Assembly: GCF_900198195.1 (NCBI RefSeq)
Contig: NZ_LT899436.1
Span: 2,013,001 to 2,077,000, forward strand
Source: Tenacibaculum jejuense
Lineage (GTDB): Bacteria > Bacteroidota > Bacteroidia > Flavobacteriales > Flavobacteriaceae
Length of the DNA stretch: 64,000 nt
Reading direction: 5' to 3'
The translations under genes were made by a program, and so were the position numbers. Each line of letters starts with the position of its first letter. The stretch's first letter is position 1. Shown piece after piece: positions 54,887 to 61,249 of the stretch. Below the pieces are notes generated by a model, which worked only from the letters and a program-made list of their open reading frames with translations, did no database searches and had not been told where the DNA came from.

Positions 54887-55890
54887 TTGGTTTTCGATTT
54901 AATAAAATCAGTAATTAAATAACTGATATATTTTCCTACTTGTTTTGTAGCTAATTTTTCATTGGATAATGAAGGAGCACCTTCACAAACATGTAAATAG
55001 TTTGCTGATTTATGCTTACCAAAGAAATAAACAACACGTCTTGCTTCTTCAGGAGAAAATCCGCTAGGAGTCATTGCACTACTAGGAAAAGATTGAATAC
55101 AATCGAGATCAATTTCAATTCCGAAAGGTTTCTCAGCAATAAAATTTAAAGCTCGCTGTAATTCGCTTTCAAACGTTGTGCTTTTGTAAACAGCGATTTC
55201 TTCAAACATATTATATTCAAGATTGATATTATTGTGAATAAGATCGAATATATATTGAGGTGTATAATTTTCATGTAAACCAAACATGAAATATTTATCT
55301 AAAAAACCATGTTGTAAAGCGTAAGAAAAACCATTTCCACTATGGCGTTCTTCTAATTTTCTAAGATCGGTGTGAGCATCAAGGTTAATCACATTTACCG
55401 ATTGATTTAAAGCTTCGGAAAAACCTTTAATATTTCCATAAGAATTATTGTGTCCTCCACCAATTACAATTGGAATTTTGTTAGCTTGAACAATAATAGA
55501 AATCCATTTAGATAATTCAGTATCTAACTTTTTTAATAGTTCATTTCCTTTATTACGATCTTCAGGATTAAAATCAATTACTTCATCTAAAAAGTCTAAA
55601 TAACCAAGAATCAATATATCATTACCATTAATAAATTGATTTTGTTGTGTGTTTAATAATGCTTGTAGTGCAGGAATGAAAGCCGTGTGAGCTCCTGCAT
55701 TTCCATAGTTCATTTGTACACCAATATCTTCAGGAACACCCAAAATGATAAATGTAGCAGAAGTTGCTTTTAATTCTTCTACTACATTTTTATTATTATG
55801 TATCGTTTGAACATGTTCGCCAAGTTTAGATTCTCCATCTCTAAGTGATACAAATTCTAAAATGGTATTACTAGAAAATGTTTGCAACAT
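54883..55890 (-). CDS. hutG: formimidoylglutamase-like ureohydrolase
   Basis: 335 aa from the ATG at 55890, one base after the hutI stop; a TTG at 55899 would add three residues. Arginase-superfamily metal motifs are GGGHNNSYGNI, NLDAHTDLR and EIDLDCIQ. The last step of one histidine pathway splits formiminoglutamate to glutamate and formamide. Context with hutI supports this over arginase. The Mn ligands are complete. Confidence 0.88.
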   Translation of the reverse strand: MLQTFSSNTILEFVSLRDGESKLGEHVQTIHNNKNVVEELKATSATFIILGVPEDIGVQMNYGNAGAHTAFIPALQALLNTQQNQFINGNDILILGYLDFLDEVIDFNPEDRNKGNELLKKLDTELSKWISIIVQANKIPIVIGGGHNNSYGNIKGFSEALNQSVNVINLDAHTDLRKLEERHSGNGFSYALQHGFLDKYFMFGLHENYTPQYIFDLIHNNINLEYNMFEEIAVYKSTTFESELQRALNFIAEKPFGIEIDLDCIQSFPSSAMTPSGFSPEEARRVVYFFGKHKSANYLHVCEGAPSLSNEKLATKQVGKYISYLITDFIKSKTN

Positions 55891-55891
55891 G

Positions 55892-57127
55892 TTATACAAG
55901 TTTTCCGTTTATGTATACAGATTCAATAACGCTAGATCCGAAATTATAAGGCAAGAAATTATATGATGAGATTTCTTTTGTTATAAAAAAGTTTGCTTTT
56001 TTACCTTTAGTGATCGATCCAACTTCATCAGATAAGTTCATTGCATACGCACCATTTATTGTTGCTGCATTAATAGCTTCTTCTGGAGTCATTTTCATTT
56101 TAATACATGCTGTAGCAACAACAAAGTTCATATTTCCAGAAGGAGTAGAACCCGGATTATAATCTGAAGCTAATGCTAAAGGTAAATTGTTATCAATAAT
56201 CTGTCGAGCTGGTGTGTAAGGAATACTTAAGAAATAAGAACACGAAGGAAGTGCAACAGGCATAGTTCCTGAGCCTTGTAATGCTTTAATATCGTCATCG
56301 CTTAAAACTTCTAAATGATCAACAGAAAGTGCATCGTTAGAAACACATTTTTCTACACCACCAATAGTTGTAAATTGATTTACATGAACTTTAGGTTGCA
56401 ATCCTACTTTTTTAGCTGCCTGAATGATTTTTTCAGTTTGAGCAACAGTAAAATATCCTGTTTCACAAAAAACATCTACAAATTCAGCTAAGTTTTCAGA
56501 AGCTACTTTAGGTAACATTTCATTAATAATTACATCAATATATGCTTCTTGATTTTCTTTAAATTCTTCTGGAAAAGCATGAGCACCTAGAAATGTTGCT
56601 TTAATAGGTAAATCAAATTCATCTCTAAGTCGTTTTACAACTCTAAGCATTTTTAGTTCAGCATCGGTAGTTAAACCGTAACCAGATTTTATTTCTATAG
56701 CTCCAGTTCCTAAACGCATCACTTCATCGAGTCTAACTTTAGTTAACTCATATAATTCCTCTTCAGAACTTTCTCGTAATCTTTTTGCTGAATTTAATAT
56801 TCCACCGCCTTTTTTAGCAATTTCTTCATAAGTTAAGCCATTAATTCGGTCTACAAATTCTTGCTCTCTTGTTCCAGCATAAACGATATGTGTGTGACTA
56901 TCACACCATGTAGGAAATACCATTTTACCTTTACAATCTATTAAGATAGCAGCAGAATAAGACGGAATATCCTTCATTAAACCGAAATCTATTATTTTTT
57001 CATCCTTAATAGCTAAAAAAGCATTTTTTAAGGTTGGTAATTTTTTCATTTCATTACCAGAAACCTTTTTAACGCTTTCTTCTCTAACTTGAATTAATTC
57101 CTTGATATTTATCAATAAGGTTGTCAT
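55892..57127 (-). CDS. hutI: imidazolonepropionase
   Basis: 411-aa amidohydrolase opening the imidazolone ring in histidine breakdown. Metal site CDSHTHIVYAG; TREQEFVDRINGLTYEEIA; IEIKSGYGL; VDHLEVLSD; ALASDYNPGSTPSGNM. First gene of a three-gene operon with hutG and an MFS carrier. hutU and hutH are not in the window. Confidence 0.94.
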   Translation of the reverse strand: MTTLLINIKELIQVREESVKKVSGNEMKKLPTLKNAFLAIKDEKIIDFGLMKDIPSYSAAILIDCKGKMVFPTWCDSHTHIVYAGTREQEFVDRINGLTYEEIAKKGGGILNSAKRLRESSEEELYELTKVRLDEVMRLGTGAIEIKSGYGLTTDAELKMLRVVKRLRDEFDLPIKATFLGAHAFPEEFKENQEAYIDVIINEMLPKVASENLAEFVDVFCETGYFTVAQTEKIIQAAKKVGLQPKVHVNQFTTIGGVEKCVSNDALSVDHLEVLSDDDIKALQGSGTMPVALPSCSYFLSIPYTPARQIIDNNLPLALASDYNPGSTPSGNMNFVVATACIKMKMTPEEAINAATINGAYAMNLSDEVGSITKGKKANFFITKEISSYNFLPYNFGSSVIESVYINGKLV

Positions 57128-57153
57128 AAGGGATCGTTAACTTTGGGTAATAA

Positions 57154-57161
57154 CAAACATA
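57154..57161 (-). promoter_or_regulatory. -7 promoter element of the hut operon
   Basis: TATGTTTG on the minus strand fits TAnnTTTG, 26 nt before the hutI ATG. A TTG lies 15 nt further upstream, closer than the usual spacing. Confidence 0.4.
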
Positions 57162-57180
57162 CATAAAAAGACGAATCAAT

Positions 57181-57609
57181 ATGACATTTTTTATCGCAAT
57201 TATATGTAGTATTATATTACTTATTATTTCTTTATTTCATTTCTATTGGGCTTTTGGAGGCACTTTCGGTCTCGATCGTGTCATTCCAACGAATACAAAA
57301 CAAGTAAAAGTTTTAAAAGCCCCACCAATTTTAACGTTATTAGTTGCGTTTTTTGTATTGCTAATTTTTAGTAGTTATATACAAGTAGCAAAAATCTATG
57401 ATTTTTACTTTCTGCCTCAATGGATTAAGACAAATGGATTACTAATTTTTTCTTCTATTTTTTTATTGAGAGCTATAGGAGATTTTAAATATGTAGGCTT
57501 TTTTAAAAGGATTAAACAAACAAAGTTTGCTGTAAATGACACCAAATTCTTTTCACCATTGTGTTTATTTTTGGCTTTGTCAGGATATCTTCTTTTATTT
57601 TTAAACTAG
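57181..57609 (+). CDS. DUF3995 membrane protein
   Basis: 142 aa with four hydrophobic segments (about 3-25, 50-70, 83-103, 120-140). FHFYWAFGGTFGLDRVIPT between spans 1 and 2 and IFLLRAIGDFKYVGFFK are typical of DUF3995. Unknown function. It diverges from hutI. Confidence 0.85.
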   Translation: MTFFIAIICSIILLIISLFHFYWAFGGTFGLDRVIPTNTKQVKVLKAPPILTLLVAFFVLLIFSSYIQVAKIYDFYFLPQWIKTNGLLIFSSIFLLRAIGDFKYVGFFKRIKQTKFAVNDTKFFSPLCLFLALSGYLLLFLN

Positions 57610-57701
57610 GAAATGGTATTTTTAGCATTAAATTTTAAAAGATATTAAACTAAAAGCGTAAAAATTAATCTTTGGTTTAATAGATATAGACTAAAAATTT
57701 T

Positions 57702-58208
57702 ATGATACCAACTACAGAATACAATCCTTATTATACTTCGTTTATTACAAACTTAGAAACTGAAAAATCGATAGTAGAGAATTTAGAGGCTGTTCAAGAA
57801 GATTTTGAAGCTATTTTAAGAAATATACCGTCAAATAAAGAGAATCATGCTTATGCAGATGGTAAATGGACGATAAAAGAATTAATTCAGCATTTAATAG
57901 ATACAGAACGTATTTTTTGTTACCGAGCTTTGTGTTTTGCAAGAAATGATAAAACCGATTTACCTGGTTTCGATCAAGATTTATTCGTTATTAATTCTAT
58001 AGCTCAGGATAGAGATTATAAAGATTTACTTGATGAAATGAATTTACTTAGAAAAGGAACAATACAGTTATTTAAAAGCTTTAGACAAGAAGATTTACTG
58101 AAAATAGGTTCTGGTTCTGGAAGTAAAATATCTGTTCGTGCTTTAGGAATGGTTATGGCTGGTCACCAGAAACACCATTTACAAGTTATTAAAGAACGTT
58201 ATTTATAA
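57702..58208 (+). CDS. DinB superfamily protein
   Basis: 168-aa four-helix bundle with the three metal-binding His of DinB/YfiT proteins: HLIDTERIFCYRAL (His near 65), and GHQKHHLQVI near the C-terminus. KWTIKELIQHL is typical. Probably a metal-dependent thiol S-transferase; the substrate is unknown. A 92-nt A/T-rich gap precedes it. Confidence 0.88.
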   Translation: MIPTTEYNPYYTSFITNLETEKSIVENLEAVQEDFEAILRNIPSNKENHAYADGKWTIKELIQHLIDTERIFCYRALCFARNDKTDLPGFDQDLFVINSIAQDRDYKDLLDEMNLLRKGTIQLFKSFRQEDLLKIGSGSGSKISVRALGMVMAGHQKHHLQVIKERYL

Positions 58209-58215
58209 AAATATA

Positions 58216-58668
58216 TTGAAGAAAGTTTTAATATTAGATTTAGACGGAGTTCTAATTACAACTCCACCATGGAAATCTGATACTATTCACATAGATGGTT
58301 ATTCTGATTTTAATCAAAATTGTGTATCAAACTTGAATAAACTTTTTGAATATGCTGATTTTGAAATTTGGTTGAGTTCTACTAGAAGATTGAGAAAAAC
58401 ATTATCTGAATTCAATCAAATTTTTAGGAATAGAAAAATTCAAAAAGAAATATCAGGTTTTCTACCAGTCTATGAAAATTGTAAAAATAGGAGAGAAGAA
58501 GTTCTGAGATTTCTATTAGATTATCATATAAACGATTTTATAATATTAGATGATGACAAATCTCTTAATAGTTTAAAAGATGAAGTAAAGCAAAAGTTAA
58601 TATTAACAGAGTTAACTATTGGGTTTAATTCAGAAAAATTGAAAGAAGCTTTAGCTAAACTAAAATAA
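58216..58668 (+). CDS. HAD-fold protein (Swiss-army-knife RNA repair type)
   Basis: 150 aa, TTG start, 7 nt after the DinB gene. HAD motif I LDLDGVLITT (D7, D9), then WLSSTRR as motif II and FIILDDDKSL as motif III/IV, in the short HAD_SAK-like layout without a cap. Such domains are often met in RNA repair or as stand-alone phosphatases. The 3' end overlaps the convergent epimerase gene by 9 nt. Confidence 0.75.
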   Translation: MKKVLILDLDGVLITTPPWKSDTIHIDGYSDFNQNCVSNLNKLFEYADFEIWLSSTRRLRKTLSEFNQIFRNRKIQKEISGFLPVYENCKNRREEVLRFLLDYHINDFIILDDDKSLNSLKDEVKQKLILTELTIGFNSEKLKEALAKLK

Positions 58669-59529
58669 TTCGATCATATATTCTTTTTCAAGTTCCTTAT
58701 CTACGTCTAATTTGATAATACTATCTTTTTGAGTGAAATCTTGGTTGGTAGTTTCAAGATCAGCAGCTCCCATCCATGGTTCAAAACAAATGAAAGGAGC
58801 GTCTTTTTTGGTCCAAAAAGCAAAATATTCCCAATCTGAACTTAAAAAATTAAGTCCGTGTTCATGTTTGTTAGATTTTAGAGCAATCTTTTTAGAGGAA
58901 ATGTTTTTATAAATTAGAGCGTCATCTTCAAATAATTCATAATTTAATTTAAAGATTTTATCAAGCGATTGTTCTGTTGGATTTATAGTACGTAACCCGT
59001 TAGTTTTATTTAAAGAATATTGTAGAGGGGTTTCAGGAGTCTCAAATTCAATATAATAATCAGAAAAAGATGTTTCAGAAGTAATTGGACAAGAAAAAGC
59101 TGGATGCGCACCAATTGAGAAATAAATTGCTTTATCGTCCTCATTTTTTACTTGATACTTAATTTTGATAGAGTTTTCTATTAGAGTGTAAGAAACGTGT
59201 AGCTTAAATTTATAAGGATAAATTTCTAATGTTTTGTCAGAATAATTTAGTTCAAATGTAATTTTATTACCATTGTTAGATACCACATTGAATTCATTAT
59301 CTCTAGCAAAACCATGCTGAGGTAAATGATATTTCTGATGATTTACGAAATATGTATGCTCTTTTAGTTTACCAACAATAGGAAATAAAATAGGAGCGTG
59401 GCGTTTCCAAAATTTTTCATCACCATTCCATAAATAATCTAATTGAGTTTGTTTTGAATAGATTTTAGTAAGCTCTGCACCAGCAGTTTTTATTTGCACT
59501 TGTAGTTGGTCGTTTTCTAGCGTAATCAT
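58660..59529 (-). CDS. aldose 1-epimerase family protein
   Basis: 289 aa from the ATG at 59529. A TTG at 59589 opens a longer frame, but it would run through a perfect terminator hairpin (59543-59573), so 59529 is preferred. Galactose-mutarotase-like fold: LFPIVGKLKEHTY, LPQHGFARDNEF and SIGAHPAFSCP carry the catalytic His residues. Sugar epimerase, substrate unspecified (YihR/LacX-like). Confidence 0.85.
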   Translation of the reverse strand: MITLENDQLQVQIKTAGAELTKIYSKQTQLDYLWNGDEKFWKRHAPILFPIVGKLKEHTYFVNHQKYHLPQHGFARDNEFNVVSNNGNKITFELNYSDKTLEIYPYKFKLHVSYTLIENSIKIKYQVKNEDDKAIYFSIGAHPAFSCPITSETSFSDYYIEFETPETPLQYSLNKTNGLRTINPTEQSLDKIFKLNYELFEDDALIYKNISSKKIALKSNKHEHGLNFLSSDWEYFAFWTKKDAPFICFEPWMGAADLETTNQDFTQKDSIIKLDVDKELEKEYMIELF

Positions 59530-59542
59530 CTTTTTCTGAAAT

Positions 59543-59573
59543 AAAAAATCCTTATCAACAAGATAAGGATTTT
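59543..59573 (-). terminator. rho-independent terminator of the deaminase gene
   Basis: On the minus strand AAAATCCTTATC and GATAAGGATTTT pair (12 bp) around a 5-nt loop and run into a T tract. It starts a few bases after the deaminase stop. Confidence 0.88.
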
Positions 59574-59578
59574 CAAAA

Positions 59579-60052
59579 TTAATATTCAATTTTATCGTCT
59601 TTTTCTGTCCACTTTTGAAAAGGTTCTAAGGCAATATCTCTACCTACTTGTTCAAAAGGAATACTTCTTTTCTCGTAAGGTAACGGAATTTCTTTATAAA
59701 TAAACTCATCATCAAAACCTATATTGGCAGCATCAACTTGATTACTACCATAAAATACTTTATCCGGACGTGCCCAATAAATTGCTCCTAAACACATCGG
59801 ACAAGGCTCGCAAGAAGTGTAAACAATACAGCCATCTAATTGAAAAGTTCCTAAGTTTTTACAAGCATCTCTAATTGCTGTAACTTCTGCATGTGCTGTT
59901 GGATCATTTGTTGATGTAACTTTGTTATTACCGCGTCCAACAATTTCACCATCTTTTACAATAATACATCCAAACGGACCTCCTTCATTGTTTTGCATTC
60001 CTCTTAAAGCAGCTTTTACTGCCTCACTCATATATTCTTCGTGTGTATTCAT
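59579..60052 (-). CDS. nucleoside/guanine deaminase
   Basis: 157-aa cytidine-deaminase-fold enzyme. Zinc and catalytic motif HAEVTAIRDA (His and Glu) and SCEPCPMCLGAIYWAR (two Cys). The length and C-terminal EPFQKWTEKDDKIEY fit guanine deaminase GuaD of the Bacillus type more than tRNA adenosine deaminase. Single gene with its own promoter and terminator. Confidence 0.9.
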   Translation of the reverse strand: MNTHEEYMSEAVKAALRGMQNNEGGPFGCIIVKDGEIVGRGNNKVTSTNDPTAHAEVTAIRDACKNLGTFQLDGCIVYTSCEPCPMCLGAIYWARPDKVFYGSNQVDAANIGFDDEFIYKEIPLPYEKRSIPFEQVGRDIALEPFQKWTEKDDKIEY

Positions 60053-60082
60053 GTTTTTATTTTAAAGGTAAAAAAAGGGCAG

Positions 60083-60090
60083 CAAAAATA
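60083..60090 (-). promoter_or_regulatory. -7 promoter element of the deaminase gene
   Basis: TATTTTTG on the minus strand fits TAnnTTTG and lies 30 nt before the deaminase ATG, just after the lodB-like stop. It suggests that the deaminase is transcribed separately. Confidence 0.45.
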
Positions 60091-60097
60091 GTAGATT

Positions 60098-61237
60098 TTA
60101 CAATACGAATACATTTTCATGTCTTCTTTTCCAAAAAAGTGCATTTTTCCAACGAGTTTCTGCACTATAGAATAGTTCTTTATGTTTTAAGTAATGATTC
60201 CATATTGAATCTATTTGCGAGGTATAATTATTAGATAGGTAAGCTATTTTTTCTTCATTTATATTCGATGAAATATTTACTTTTTTAAGTAAATCGCTTA
60301 TTTGCATAGCGGTTGCCATGGCATTAAACATTCCTTGAGAAGATAAAGGATCGAAACTAATTGCAGCATCTCCTAAAGCTAACCATTGTTGACCAACAAC
60401 TTGATTTAACTTCGTAGAATTTGCGCTTACAACACCATGAAATTCTACAGTATTAGTTTGATCTTTGATAAACTGATTTACAATTTTATTTTGGTGAATG
60501 AGTTTTGAAAACGAATTGAAAGTTTTAAAAACACTTTTATCTATAATATCTGCGTCAGTTTGGTATGATAAAATTCTTTTTTTGTTAGGAATTACAGCAG
60601 TGTACCACCAACCAAACTCATCTGGTAAAATAGTACTCATCGTATTTTGTGTGGTGTTAGGCACTGTTAGCCAACAAGAAATTAACGAATCGTATTTTGT
60701 TCTTTTAATATTTTGAGATTTCGCAAAATGTGCTCCTCTTCCTGTAGCATCAATAACAAACTTTGAAGAGAAAACTTTCGTAGTGCGATTTTTTATATCA
60801 TCAGACTTACAAGTTATATTCCATGTGTTATATTTATAAGAACTATTAAAAAAGCGTAATCCCCAGAAACAATCAACGCCTTTTTCAATAGCTTTTTCTC
60901 TTAAGTACAAAGCCAATTTTTTTCGATCGACACTTTTTGACGCTCCATCAGGATTTCTTAAATGATCTATTATTTGTACTTGATCACTTCCCCAGTACGA
61001 TTGCATTCCGAGATTATTGATAAAAATATTTTTATGCTCACTATCGCTAAGTGTAAGTCCGAGTGCATTTAAAATTCGATGTGTTGCTGGCGCTAAAGAT
61101 TCACCAACTTTTTCGGTAGGTTGAATTAATTTATCTACCAGAGTAACCTTATAAGTATCTGCTAGAGAAATGGCGGCAATACAACCAGCAATGCCGCCAC
61201 CTAAAATTAATATTTCTGTATTATGCTTTGATATCAT
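60098..61237 (-). CDS. lodB: LodB-like FAD-dependent oxidoreductase
   Basis: 379-aa flavoprotein of the tryptophan-halogenase/GR2 family. FAD motif ILILGGGIAGCIAAISL at the N-terminus; ATGRGAHFAK; WLALGDAAISFDPLSSQG binding FAD phosphate and ribose. LodB proteins are needed to build the cysteine tryptophylquinone cofactor of LodA partners. The gene starts 12 nt after the LodA-like gene on the same strand, which strongly supports this role rather than halogenation. Confidence 0.88.
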   Translation of the reverse strand: MISKHNTEILILGGGIAGCIAAISLADTYKVTLVDKLIQPTEKVGESLAPATHRILNALGLTLSDSEHKNIFINNLGMQSYWGSDQVQIIDHLRNPDGASKSVDRKKLALYLREKAIEKGVDCFWGLRFFNSSYKYNTWNITCKSDDIKNRTTKVFSSKFVIDATGRGAHFAKSQNIKRTKYDSLISCWLTVPNTTQNTMSTILPDEFGWWYTAVIPNKKRILSYQTDADIIDKSVFKTFNSFSKLIHQNKIVNQFIKDQTNTVEFHGVVSANSTKLNQVVGQQWLALGDAAISFDPLSSQGMFNAMATAMQISDLLKKVNISSNINEEKIAYLSNNYTSQIDSIWNHYLKHKELFYSAETRWKNALFWKRRHENVFVL

Positions 61238-61249
61238 GTATCTTTCTCT

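Noticed and set aside
60043..60234. 63-aa plus-strand frame across the lodB-like gene end
   Set aside because: It is antisense to the 3' end of the lodB-like gene and to the deaminase promoter, and has no recognisable feature.
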